Of a stretch of DNA of 64,000 nt, positions 7,580-16,445 are shown piece by piece (position 1 is the first letter of the stretch; every line of letters begins with the position of its first letter). The notes under the pieces were generated by a model that was not told the origin of the DNA, ran no database searches, and saw nothing but the letters and a program-made list of their open reading frames with translations. The DNA is taken from contig JBMOHV010000001.1 in NCBI GenBank assembly GCA_049317645.1, positions 6,661 through 70,660 of the forward strand, in the 5' to 3' direction. The position numbers were made by a program, and so were the translations under genes. This stretch comes from SYHX01 sp049317645. Its GTDB lineage: Bacteria > Bacteroidota > Bacteroidia > UBA7662.

Positions 7580-8512
7580 TTAACGACCTTCGAAATACAA
7601 ACGAGCCCTGGATTCGTCCAAGCGGATCTGGCTTTGCAATTCTTCGAGGCTGTCAAATTTGCGATCGTCCCTCAAGCGGCTCAAAAAGCGAATGGTCATT
7701 TCTTGGCCATACAAATCCCCGTCGTATTCCATCAAATGGACCTCCACCACCGACTTTCCATGGCTCTGAAGAGTTGGGCGAGGGCCGATGTACGCCATGC
7801 TTTGTTTCCAATCCGAACCAACCTGGGCATGGACCGCATAGATTCCCGATTTGGGAATTAATTTGTTGGGGTCGTCCACCGAAAGGTTGGCCGTCGGATA
7901 ACCCAATCGTCGTCCGACCTGATCCCCGTGTACCACCGTGCCGCTCAAGGTATACGGATACCCCAAAAACATTTGGGCCAAAGCCACATCACCGCTTTCC
8001 AACGAATGCCGGATTTTGGTGGACGAAACAGCCATCTGATCCAAAGCCTGGCGTCCAATTTCTTGAACCGTAAAAGGCCACTGTTCGGTCATTTGCTGCA
8101 AAAAGGCATAATCCCCTTCCCGGTCCTTCCCAAAACGATGGTTGTATCCAATGACCAAGTGGGCAACGCCCATGCCTTGGACCAATCGGCCCAAAAAATC
8201 AGCCGCTGTTTGGTTGGAAAATTCCTTGTCAAACGGGACCACAAACAAGATGTCCAGCCCCAAGGCTTCCAACATTTCCCGTTTTTCGCGGTTGCTGCTC
8301 AACAGTTTCAATTTATCCGGGTCTTTGTTGAGAACCATGCGGGGGTGCGGATCAAAGGTCATGAGGGTCGCCAGGCATTGCCGCTCTTTGGCTTCGCGTA
8401 CCAAGGCCGAGATAATTTCGGCATGGGCCAAATGCACCCCATCGTAGGAACCCATGGTGAGGGCCAAGGGTGCCGACTTGCGGTATTCTTCCAGGTTGTT
8501 AACGACGAGCAT
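7580..8512 (-). CDS. ribF: bifunctional riboflavin kinase / FAD synthetase
   Basis: RibF phosphorylates riboflavin to FMN and adenylylates FMN to FAD. The N-terminal nucleotidyltransferase domain (about 1-180) shows TMGSYDGVHLAH and VIGYNHRFGKDREG. The C-terminal flavokinase domain includes GTVVHGDQVGRRLGYPTANL and ends in the LRDDRKFDSLEELQSQI helix. The start is taken at the ATG at 8512 (MLVVNNLEEY), because a longer reading from 8557 would lie inside truB and adds residues the family lacks. The chosen start overlaps the truB end by 14 bases, the usual coupled truB-ribF order. Confidence 0.94.
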   Translation of the reverse strand: MLVVNNLEEYRKSAPLALTMGSYDGVHLAHAEIISALVREAKERQCLATLMTFDPHPRMVLNKDPDKLKLLSSNREKREMLEALGLDILFVVPFDKEFSNQTAADFLGRLVQGMGVAHLVIGYNHRFGKDREGDYAFLQQMTEQWPFTVQEIGRQALDQMAVSSTKIRHSLESGDVALAQMFLGYPYTLSGTVVHGDQVGRRLGYPTANLSVDDPNKLIPKSGIYAVHAQVGSDWKQSMAYIGPRPTLQSHGKSVVEVHLMEYDGDLYGQEMTIRFLSRLRDDRKFDSLEELQSQIRLDESRARLYFEGR

Positions 8513-9239
8513 GATCCGTTGGGGAATCGATTTGCAAAAATGCGTCAAAATCTTCAAGCTGAAACGCTTGGTCCAAGGTTATGGTGCCAATTCCTGTTCG
8601 ACGCAGGCCCTCTAGGTAGGCACCGCATCCCCAATAGGCCCCCAAATCATGGGCCAGGGACCGGATATACGTTCCCTTGCCGCAACGGATTCGCAATTGC
8701 ATTTGAGGTTTATTCCATCCCAGCAGGTCGATAGCCTCGATATGCACCGTTCGGGCCTGCATTTCAAGGCTCTTTCCTTGCCGAGCCCTGGTATAGGACC
8801 TTACCCCGTCCACCTTAATCGCCGAATGGGCCGGGGGCTTTTGTTGAATGAACCCAACCATGGTCCCCAAGCCTTCGAGGATGGTCTGGGGTTCCAAATC
8901 AAAATCGACACCGCTGCTTTGAACCGGAGTTTCCAAATCGTAGGATTCGGTGACCGCCCCAAGAACGACCGACGCTTCGTAGGTTTTGACACCGCCCATC
9001 CATTGGTCAATTTCCTTGGTTTTGGCACCAATACAAAGAATTAACAAGCCATCTGCCAATGGATCCAAGGTCCCGGCATGTCCGATTTTGGCGCCTTTTA
9101 ATCGGTTACGAACCCGACGTACCACGTCAAAGCTGGTCCAAGTTCGGGGCTTGTGCACCGGCAAAACGGCCCCGGCCTTCAGAATTTCTAATGAAGGCAG
9201 GCCGCTTTGTTTAGTCCAAAGTCCATCCACCCCAGACAT
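8499..9239 (-). CDS. truB: tRNA pseudouridine-55 synthase
   Basis: TruB makes pseudouridine 55 in the T-loop of tRNAs. The catalytic Asp59 sits in GHAGTLDPLADGLL, and VHKPRTWTSFDVV and GTYIRSLAHDLG are family signatures. The reading frame stays open well upstream, but those residues come from the uppP coding region. The ATG at 9239 gives a 246-residue protein that begins shortly before the conserved VHKP block, and it overlaps the uppP end by 29 bases. A slightly later non-ATG start is possible. Confidence 0.93.
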   Translation of the reverse strand: MSGVDGLWTKQSGLPSLEILKAGAVLPVHKPRTWTSFDVVRRVRNRLKGAKIGHAGTLDPLADGLLILCIGAKTKEIDQWMGGVKTYEASVVLGAVTESYDLETPVQSSGVDFDLEPQTILEGLGTMVGFIQQKPPAHSAIKVDGVRSYTRARQGKSLEMQARTVHIEAIDLLGWNKPQMQLRIRCGKGTYIRSLAHDLGAYWGCGAYLEGLRRTGIGTITLDQAFQLEDFDAFLQIDSPTDHARR

Positions 9240-9999
9240 AGGCCACCAAAAACAACAAACCCACCAAAATACGGTAATAGCCAAAGGCCTTGAAACCAAA
9301 CCGATCGATCCCCACAATAAAGGCCTTAACGGCCAATAGTGCGACCCCAAAAGCAACAAGCCCCCCGGTCAAGAGCATGGGCCAAGCATCGGAGGATATC
9401 TGATCGTATTGCTTGAGCAGATCGTAACCCGTGGCAGCCGCCATGGTCGGCAAGGCCAACAAAAAACTTAACTCGGCAGCTAGGGTCCGACTCAACCCCA
9501 CCGAAACCCCGCCAAAAATGGTAGCAGCCGCCCTGGAAACCCCGGGAATCATGCTGATGCATTGAACCAAACCCACTTTTATCAAGGCCGGGTACGGCAT
9601 GCTTTCGATGGATGCGTGCCGAGATTCTCGACGATCCGACCAACGGTCTAATAAAATCAAAACGACCCCACCCACCACCAAGGAAATGCTCACCGTCACC
9701 GCGTTAAACAAATATTCTTTGATGGTTTGGTAGGCCAAAAATCCCACCAACCCGGTCGGCAAAAAAGCAATGAACAATTTGAAGTAAATAACCGGTCCCT
9801 TCAAGAAGCGGGGGTAATAAAGGGTCAAGACCGCAAGGATGGCACCTAATTGAATAAAAACTTCAAATAACTCCAGCAAAGGGGTTTGTTTCCAACCCAT
9901 AAGGGATGATACCAAAATCATGTGACCGGTCGATGAAACCGGCAAAAACTCGGTTAGGCCCTCGACGACCGCCAGAACCCAAACGGCCAGCCAATCCAT
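9211..9999 (-). CDS. uppP: undecaprenyl-diphosphatase
   Basis: UppP (BacA) dephosphorylates undecaprenyl pyrophosphate at the membrane, recycling the lipid carrier for peptidoglycan and other glycans. The 262-residue protein has about seven or eight hydrophobic segments. The catalytic region is clear: EGLTEFLPVSSTGH (13-26), with Glu and Ser/His residues, and later PGVSRAAATIFGG. It directly abuts the DUF3098 gene, sharing one base, and overlaps truB downstream. Confidence 0.95.
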   Translation of the reverse strand: MDWLAVWVLAVVEGLTEFLPVSSTGHMILVSSLMGWKQTPLLELFEVFIQLGAILAVLTLYYPRFLKGPVIYFKLFIAFLPTGLVGFLAYQTIKEYLFNAVTVSISLVVGGVVLILLDRWSDRRESRHASIESMPYPALIKVGLVQCISMIPGVSRAAATIFGGVSVGLSRTLAAELSFLLALPTMAAATGYDLLKQYDQISSDAWPMLLTGGLVAFGVALLAVKAFIVGIDRFGFKAFGYYRILVGLLFLVAYVWGGWTLD

Positions 10000-10265
10000 T
10001 AGGACCGGGGACGGTAGAGAATCGCGGCTAATTCAACCAAGTACCCCAAGGAAATGACCAACGGCGCCAAGGTGATTTTGGTGAAGGAGTAGATGTCTTC
10101 TTTGCCGATCATCAGCATATTTCCCACCACCAGCAAGACCAGTCCCAACAACATCAAGCGATAATTCATCGGGCCAAACAAAGGTGCACCCTTGCGACGA
10201 AAAGCATCCGTGATGGAAGACGATGGGGCGTTAGCGGTTTTGGTAGAAGTTGCTTTGTAGGCCAT
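9999..10265 (-). CDS. DUF3098 small membrane protein
   Basis: This 88-residue protein has a short polar N-terminus and two hydrophobic segments (about 33-50 and 63-84), with the string FGPMNYRLMLLGLVLLVVG between residues 30 and 49. This matches DUF3098, a family found in Bacteroidota between ftsX and uppP, as here. Function is unknown; the gene order suggests a role connected with division or envelope assembly. The end overlaps uppP by one base. Confidence 0.85.
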   Translation of the reverse strand: MAYKATSTKTANAPSSSITDAFRRKGAPLFGPMNYRLMLLGLVLLVVGNMLMIGKEDIYSFTKITLAPLVISLGYLVELAAILYRPRS

Positions 10266-10296
10266 AACGAGGGAACGGTAGGGGGCTCAAAAGGAT

Positions 10297-11172
10297 TTAG
10301 TGCAATTGATCCGATTCAAGGCGAAGATACTTGTTGAGGGCCACATAATGGCTCAACCAACCGGTCAGGAGGGAAAAGCCCAGCAGACCCCCCGCCAAAA
10401 CCAGGGCCTGAAGCCCCGCACCGGGGTAATTCAAATCAGGGGCCCACTGCAGAACCCAGGCCATGGTACCCAAGAGGAGAAGGCTGCCCCCTGCCCAGGC
10501 TATGATCGACCATTTCAAAGCCCTGCGCAGGTAGGGTTGGCGAATAAACCGATCATCCGCACCCACCAATTGCATGGAACGAATCAAATGACGGTCGGCA
10601 AACAGGACCAAGCGAACCGATTGGTCAATCAAAAGCCAGGTCAACCCAAAAAGCGCCCCGCTCAACCCCAAGAGAATCCAAGCCATGGTGCCAAAATTGC
10701 GTTCAAGGGAAGCCAGCAAACGCACGGGGTACGCGACATCGCTCACCAATGGCAAAACGGCCAATTTGCGCTTGAGTTCCTCGAAGGCTACCTTTTCACC
10801 GAATCGGTAATGCACCCGAACCTTGACCGATGCCAGCAAGGGATTTTCGCCCAAAAAGTCAACGAAATCCTCCCCCAATTCTTGGCTCATTTCACGAGCC
10901 GCCTCATCGCGACTTACATACCGACATTGTTTGACTTCGGGCATCCGACGAACCGTTTGTAACAATGTTCGAATCTCAGCAGGTTGGGCTTCTTGATGCA
11001 AAAAAACCTGAATCTCTACGTTTTCGTGCAAATATTCCACCCACCAACGGGCCTGCACCGCAATGATTCCCATCAGGCCCAACAAAAAAAGCACCAAACC
11101 CTGCGAACCAAAGGCCGAGACCCTGGAACGGGAGACCGATGAACGCAGGAGCGTGGGGGCGGTGAGCTTCAT
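10297..11172 (-). CDS. ftsX: cell division permease-like protein FtsX
   Basis: FtsX is the membrane partner of the FtsE ATPase and transmits signals to peptidoglycan hydrolases at the septum. The protein has an N-terminal transmembrane helix (about 20-42), an extracytoplasmic loop beginning ENVEIQVFLHQ, and three C-terminal hydrophobic segments. The length of 291 residues is normal. The ATG at 11172 was chosen because it follows an exact TAnnTTTG element and gives a typical positively charged N-terminus. ftsE is not in the window. It is divergent from leuS. Confidence 0.92.
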   Translation of the reverse strand: MKLTAPTLLRSSVSRSRVSAFGSQGLVLFLLGLMGIIAVQARWWVEYLHENVEIQVFLHQEAQPAEIRTLLQTVRRMPEVKQCRYVSRDEAAREMSQELGEDFVDFLGENPLLASVKVRVHYRFGEKVAFEELKRKLAVLPLVSDVAYPVRLLASLERNFGTMAWILLGLSGALFGLTWLLIDQSVRLVLFADRHLIRSMQLVGADDRFIRQPYLRRALKWSIIAWAGGSLLLLGTMAWVLQWAPDLNYPGAGLQALVLAGGLLGFSLLTGWLSHYVALNKYLRLESDQLH

Positions 11173-11178
11173 ACATCG

Positions 11179-11186
11179 CAAAAATA
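11179..11186 (-). promoter_or_regulatory. Bacteroidota -7 element (TATTTTTG, minus strand) for ftsX
   Basis: On the minus strand the sequence reads TATTTTTG, a full match to TAnnTTTG, ending 6 bases before the ATG at 11172. It fixes the ftsX start and would drive the ftsX-DUF3098-uppP-truB-ribF operon, whose genes overlap or lie within about 30 bases of each other. Confidence 0.6.
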
Positions 11187-11254
11187 AAACAAATAAGCCC
11201 CGTAGCCTTGGTCTTGGCTTTGAACTAAATTCGCCTGAATTCAACACCCTACCC

Positions 11255-14185
11255 TTGAACCCCTCCCCGACTTTTCAGGAAATGGAAGCCCGATGGCAAG
11301 CTTATTGGCATCAAAACGGCACCTACCGCACCAAAGAACCCCTTGACGGCCAACCCAAAACCTATGTGCTGGATATGTTCCCTTACCCTTCGGGGGCCGG
11401 GCTCCACGTAGGCCATCCCTTGGGCTATATCGCATCGGATGTGGTGGCCAGGCTCCACAGAATGCAGGGCCATGCGGTCCTCCATCCCATGGGATTTGAC
11501 GCCTTTGGCCTGCCGGCGGAACAATACGCGATCCAAACCGGGCAACACCCCCGCACCACCACCGTCCAGAACAGCGCACGGTACCGGGAACAACTGGGTC
11601 GGCTGGGCTTCAGTTTTGACTGGGACCGCCAAATCGACACCAGCGATCCTAACTACTACCGTTGGACCCAATGGATGTTTCTGCGCATGTTTGATTCCTG
11701 GTTCGATAACGAGGCCCAAAAGGCCCGATCGATCGCAGAATTGGAGGACTATCTGAGTCAACACGGCAACCACCACCTGCAGGCCGCCTGTTCCGAGCAA
11801 ACGCCGTCGATCAGCGCCCAGGACTGGGCGATCATGGATGAGCGGAGCCGGCGTCGAATCCTGATGCATTACCGCTTGGCCTACCGTGCCATGGCCCGGG
11901 TCAATTGGTGCCCGGCTTTGGGGACCGTTTTGGCCAACGACGAAGTCAAAGACGGTTTTTCGGAAAGGGGCGGACATCCGGTGGAACAACGCCTGATGCC
12001 CCAATGGATGCTTCGAATTTCCGCCTACGCGGACCGCCTGCTCGAGGGCATGGACGAGCTCCAATGGTCCGAATCCATCAAAGAACACCAACGCCATTGG
12101 ATTGGACGATCGGTGGGTGCCCAGGTTCGCTTTGAAACGGCTTGCGGGACCTTGGAAGTTTTTACCACCCGACCCGATACCCTCTTTGGGGTCAGCTTTG
12201 TAGTCGTTGCCCCCGAACACCCCTGGGTTGAACGCCTCACCACCCCCGAACAATCCGAACAAGTTCAGGCCTATCTTCTTCAGACCAAAGGCCGCAGCGA
12301 ACGCGATCGCCAAGCCGAAACCCGCAAAATCAGCGGCTGCTTTACGGGCAGCTACGCTCGACACCCAATCACGGGACAACAGGTCCCGGTTTGGACCGCT
12401 GATTATGTTTTGGCCGGCTACGGGACCGGTGTGGTCATGGGGGTCCCGGCCGGGGATCATCGGGACTGGAACTTTGCGACTCATTTTGGCTTGGACATCC
12501 CGGCGATTTTTGTCAACCAGGACCCCTCAACGGGGGCCTGCGATGACCGCCATGCGGTGCTCAAGTCGTCCCAGTTTTTGGACGGACTTAACGCCCTTCA
12601 AGCCATCCCCGCCGTCATTGCTGAACTTCAAAAAACAGACCGCGGCTTTGCTGTAACACGTTATCGTTTGAGGGATGCCGTTTTTTCACGGCAGCGCTAC
12701 TGGGGCGAACCGGTCCCCATGGTGATGGATGGCGAAGACCCCTATCCCCTCCCGGATTCGGCCCTGCCTCTTTTGCTCCCGGATATTGATCGCTACCTGC
12801 CAACGGCCGATGGCGAACCTCCCTTGGCACGGGCCAAGGATTGGACTTGGCAGGGTCTTCCGCTGGAAACCACCACCATGCCCGGTTGGGCCGGTTCCAG
12901 CTGGTATTTTTTGCGTTATACCGATCCCCAAAACCAAGAAACCTTTGCAGATCCCGCAGCGATGAAGGCCTGGGGTGCCGTGGATTTGTACATTGGCGGG
13001 GCTGAACATGCCACGGGGCATTTGCTCTATGCTCGCTTTTGGAATCATTTTTTGTTTGATCGTGGCCTGGTTCCCTTTTGTGAGCCCTTCAAGCGCCTGG
13101 TTAATCAGGGCATGATTCAAGGGGTTTCGGAATATGTTTTTCGTTCCCACCCGGCCCTATCGCTGGAATGGTGGAACCAATGCCAGGAGGCCCAAGGAAA
13201 AAGTGCCCCAACCGTGCAACCCCTGAGCCAAGCAACGGCGGGGACGCCCCTCCTCATTTCCGAAGATTGGCTTCAAGATTTGTTATCAAATCCCCACACC
13301 GCCGCTACCCTCCACGAATACCCCGGATTCCGTACCTCGGTGGACGTTCGCTTTGTCGACAAAAATCTTTTGGACATCCCTTCCCTCCTAGCGGGATCCC
13401 CGGAGACGGCCGAATGGCAAAACGCGGTTTGGCTCAACCGCCATGGCAATACCGGAGCGGACGCACGGGGCTTTGAATTCAAGACCCGATCGGAGGTCGA
13501 AAAAATGTCCAAGTCCAAACGCAATGTCGTCAACCCCGATACCGTTGTTGAACAATACGGGGCCGATACCCTTCGTCTTTACGAATTGTTTTTGGGCCCC
13601 CTCGAAGACGCCAAACCCTGGGATACCCAAGGTATTGAGGGGGTTTACCGATTTCTCCAAAAAGTAAACCGCCACGTTCGTTCTTCCGAGGTTCATTCGT
13701 CCGATCCGGACGAAGCCGCCCTTCGCATTTTGCATCGTTGCCTTCGCAGAGTTCACGATGGATTGGAACGCATGGCCCTCAATACTTGCATTTCGGCGAT
13801 GATGATCGGCATGAACGAGTTGCAGAGCGCGGGGCTCTTTCATCGCCAAATCCTGGACCCCTACGTCCGGATGTTGGCTCCTTTTGCCCCCCATTTGGCC
13901 GAAGAACTGTGGGCCGTCTTGGGTCACGAACCTTCGATTCACCACGCCCCATACCCCAACTGGGAACCCATCTACCTGGAACAGGATACCTACTTGTATC
14001 CGGTGCAGCACAACGGCAAAGTCCGTTTGCAAGTGGAACTTCCAGCCAAAGGCCTCCCGGAAGATTTAGTCCAGCTAGCCCTGGCACACCCCAAGGTGGT
14101 GGAATGGCTCAACGGCCGGATCCCTACCAAAACAATTGCCGTACCTGGTCGAATCATTAACATGGTTTTGCCCAATCAACCCTAA
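11255..14185 (+). CDS. leuS: leucyl-tRNA synthetase
   Basis: LeuRS charges tRNA-Leu. Class I signatures are clear: the HIGH-type motif HVGHPLGY in the N-terminal catalytic core and KMSKSKRNVV before the anticodon-binding domain. The editing domain is seen around VFTTRPDTLFGV and GTGVVMGVPAGDHRD. The frame is open back to 11063, but that lies inside divergent ftsX. The TTG at 11255 is chosen because it retains TFQEMEARWQAYW, which aligns with the family N-terminus; the ATG at 11282 would remove the first conserved residues. The 976-residue product is a little long, as is usual in this phylum. Confidence 0.95.
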   Translation: MNPSPTFQEMEARWQAYWHQNGTYRTKEPLDGQPKTYVLDMFPYPSGAGLHVGHPLGYIASDVVARLHRMQGHAVLHPMGFDAFGLPAEQYAIQTGQHPRTTTVQNSARYREQLGRLGFSFDWDRQIDTSDPNYYRWTQWMFLRMFDSWFDNEAQKARSIAELEDYLSQHGNHHLQAACSEQTPSISAQDWAIMDERSRRRILMHYRLAYRAMARVNWCPALGTVLANDEVKDGFSERGGHPVEQRLMPQWMLRISAYADRLLEGMDELQWSESIKEHQRHWIGRSVGAQVRFETACGTLEVFTTRPDTLFGVSFVVVAPEHPWVERLTTPEQSEQVQAYLLQTKGRSERDRQAETRKISGCFTGSYARHPITGQQVPVWTADYVLAGYGTGVVMGVPAGDHRDWNFATHFGLDIPAIFVNQDPSTGACDDRHAVLKSSQFLDGLNALQAIPAVIAELQKTDRGFAVTRYRLRDAVFSRQRYWGEPVPMVMDGEDPYPLPDSALPLLLPDIDRYLPTADGEPPLARAKDWTWQGLPLETTTMPGWAGSSWYFLRYTDPQNQETFADPAAMKAWGAVDLYIGGAEHATGHLLYARFWNHFLFDRGLVPFCEPFKRLVNQGMIQGVSEYVFRSHPALSLEWWNQCQEAQGKSAPTVQPLSQATAGTPLLISEDWLQDLLSNPHTAATLHEYPGFRTSVDVRFVDKNLLDIPSLLAGSPETAEWQNAVWLNRHGNTGADARGFEFKTRSEVEKMSKSKRNVVNPDTVVEQYGADTLRLYELFLGPLEDAKPWDTQGIEGVYRFLQKVNRHVRSSEVHSSDPDEAALRILHRCLRRVHDGLERMALNTCISAMMIGMNELQSAGLFHRQILDPYVRMLAPFAPHLAEELWAVLGHEPSIHHAPYPNWEPIYLEQDTYLYPVQHNGKVRLQVELPAKGLPEDLVQLALAHPKVVEWLNGRIPTKTIAVPGRIINMVLPNQP

Positions 14186-14231
14186 ACAAGGCCTTCTTTC
14201 GATCCTACACTTCCTCCTAAATTTCGCCCAA

Positions 14232-16445
14232 ATGATTTGCAATCAATCCCTTAAACACCGGCTGACCCTTACAGCCATGGCGCTTTTGTTCACCCTTAGC
14301 CTTGGATGGCCGGCGACCTTGCAGGCTCAGTCCCAGGGAGACCCCGTGCTCAACGAAGAAATGTTATGGAAAATGTCCATGGTCCAGGCTCCCGTGGCCT
14401 CACCCGATGGGCAGCGCTTGGTGTACGGGGTCAGGACCACCGAATTAGCCCTTAACAAATCCCAAACCGACCTGTATATCCTGGATTTAAGCCTCCAAAA
14501 ATCCACCCGCCTCACCACCACCCCATCGTCCGAAAGCGAAGTCCGATGGAGCCCCGACGGGCAATGGCTGGTTTTCCTCTACCCGGTGGATGGTCAACTG
14601 CAAATGCATCGCATGCGGCCCGATGGCAGCGGCAGGGAATGCCTGAGCGCGGTCCCCGGCGGGGTGGAAGGCTTTGGATTATCCCCCCAAGGTGGGCATT
14701 GGTTTTACCTGGCTAGGGTCCGCCTGGAACCCACATTGCGCGATCGCTACCCGGAGCTGCCTTTATCCAGCGGTCGCCTTTACGATCAGTTGATGCACCG
14801 ACATTGGGACCGTTGGCACGACGGGACCTACAGCCATGTTTTTGTCCAAGCATTGCGCGATGGGTACCCCAACGGCAAAGCGGTTGATCTTTTGGAGAAT
14901 CAACCTTACCACAGCCCCCTTCAACCGATGGGCTCCTCGTCCGAAATCGCATGGTCCCCCGATGGGGTTTGGTTGGTTTATCCCTCCAAAAAAATGAACG
15001 GAAACCAATCGGCGGTTTCAACCAATTCGGACCTGTACGCTTATCACATCCCCAGCGGAGAAACCCAAAACTTGACCGAGTCCAACCCGGGTTACGATAC
15101 CGATCCGGTTTTCTCTCCGGACGGTCAACACCTGGCCTGGCTTAGCATGGCCCGCGATGGCTACGAAGCCGACCTGAATCGGGTGGCCCTGATGGAATGG
15201 AGCACCCGCAGCCTTCGTTACCTGAACACGGAATTGGATCGTTCGGCCTACGAATTGTGTTGGGCCCCGGATAGCAAATCCCTGTATTTTGGGGTCTACG
15301 ACCAAGGATCAACCAAGGTTTACGCCCATCCTTTGCCATCGCCCCAGCACTCATCCGCGTCAACGGCCCCTCGTTCGGGGACCAAGGGTCCCTCGCCCCG
15401 CAACGAAACCGCCGTTCGCTCTTGGACCGAGATCACAACCGAAACGGCCCAGTACAGCGGACTTTTGGCGATCCCCCATCGGGTCACCAACAAAGCAGAA
15501 TCCAAAACAAAGGCCGCCAAACAGCGCAGCAACCACCGCCTGGTTTTTCTCAAATCCACCATGCTGAGACCCTCGGAACTATTTGTCAAAGAGCCGCTGC
15601 GTTCAGCCCCGGAAACCCCGCTCACCCATTGCAACGATAGCCTTTACAGCCAACTGCAATCGGCTCGCTTTGAAAGCAGTTGGATTCCCTCTTCGGATGG
15701 CAAGGCGGTCCAGACCTACATCGTTTATCCCCCCAACTTTGACCCCAAGCGACGCTATCCAACCCTCATTTATTGCCAAGGAGGGCCCCAAAGCATGATT
15801 GGACAAGCCTTTAGCATGCGTTGGAATTTTCACTTGATGGCCGCCAAAGGTTACATCGTGGTCGCGCCCAATCGTCGGGGACTTCCCGGTTTTGGACAGG
15901 CCTGGAACGAGCAAATCTCCGGGGACTGGGGCGGTCAAGCCATGAACGATTTATTATGGGTTACCGATTCGGTTCGGCGCCTGCCCTTTGTGGATGCCGA
16001 GAAGGTGGCTGCTGTTGGCGCCTCCTTTGGTGGGTACTCGGTCTATTGGTTGGCCGGTCACCACAACGGACGATTCAAGTCCCTGATTGCGCATTGCGGG
16101 GTTTATAACCTGGAATCTATGTTTGGTCAGACCGAAGAAATTTTCTTTTCCCAATGGGACATGAAAGGCCGACCTTGGGATCGTCCCAAACCGGCTTCTT
16201 ATACATGGTTTTCACCCCACAGGACGGTGGATCAATGGACCTCCCCCATCCTGGTCATTCACAACGAAAACGATTTTAGGGTGCCGTTGGCCCAGGGACT
16301 CGAAGCCTATACCGCCGCCCAATTGCGGGGAATCAAAACCAAGTTGTTGTATTTCCCGGACGAAAACCACTGGGTCGTCAAACCCCAGAATTCGGTCCTC
16401 TGGCAGAAGGTATTCTTTGATTGGTTGAACGAGACCCTTCGTTAA
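14232..16445 (+). CDS. S9 family peptidase (dipeptidyl-peptidase / prolyl oligopeptidase type)
   Basis: This 737-residue exported serine peptidase has a signal peptide (LTAMALLFTLSLGWPATLQAQ region, cleaved after QAQ), an N-terminal TolB-like beta-propeller with repeated SPDGQ strings, and a C-terminal alpha/beta hydrolase domain. The triad is visible: the nucleophile Ser in GASFGGYS, Asp in ENDFRVPL and His in DENHWV. It is expected to cleave dipeptides or oligopeptides in the periplasm. The ATG at 14232 was chosen for its signal peptide; a near-match promoter, TAAATTTC, lies at 14218-14225. It overlaps the end of convergent pckA by 4 bases. Confidence 0.93.
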   Translation: MICNQSLKHRLTLTAMALLFTLSLGWPATLQAQSQGDPVLNEEMLWKMSMVQAPVASPDGQRLVYGVRTTELALNKSQTDLYILDLSLQKSTRLTTTPSSESEVRWSPDGQWLVFLYPVDGQLQMHRMRPDGSGRECLSAVPGGVEGFGLSPQGGHWFYLARVRLEPTLRDRYPELPLSSGRLYDQLMHRHWDRWHDGTYSHVFVQALRDGYPNGKAVDLLENQPYHSPLQPMGSSSEIAWSPDGVWLVYPSKKMNGNQSAVSTNSDLYAYHIPSGETQNLTESNPGYDTDPVFSPDGQHLAWLSMARDGYEADLNRVALMEWSTRSLRYLNTELDRSAYELCWAPDSKSLYFGVYDQGSTKVYAHPLPSPQHSSASTAPRSGTKGPSPRNETAVRSWTEITTETAQYSGLLAIPHRVTNKAESKTKAAKQRSNHRLVFLKSTMLRPSELFVKEPLRSAPETPLTHCNDSLYSQLQSARFESSWIPSSDGKAVQTYIVYPPNFDPKRRYPTLIYCQGGPQSMIGQAFSMRWNFHLMAAKGYIVVAPNRRGLPGFGQAWNEQISGDWGGQAMNDLLWVTDSVRRLPFVDAEKVAAVGASFGGYSVYWLAGHHNGRFKSLIAHCGVYNLESMFGQTEEIFFSQWDMKGRPWDRPKPASYTWFSPHRTVDQWTSPILVIHNENDFRVPLAQGLEAYTAAQLRGIKTKLLYFPDENHWVVKPQNSVLWQKVFFDWLNETLR

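Noticed and set aside
11063..11254. N-terminal extension of leuS from an ATG at 11063
   Set aside because: It would lie inside the divergent ftsX gene and adds residues not found in LeuRS.
11249..12484. 411-residue open frame on the minus strand inside leuS
   Set aside because: It is antisense to conserved LeuRS catalytic and editing domains and has no recognisable domain of its own.
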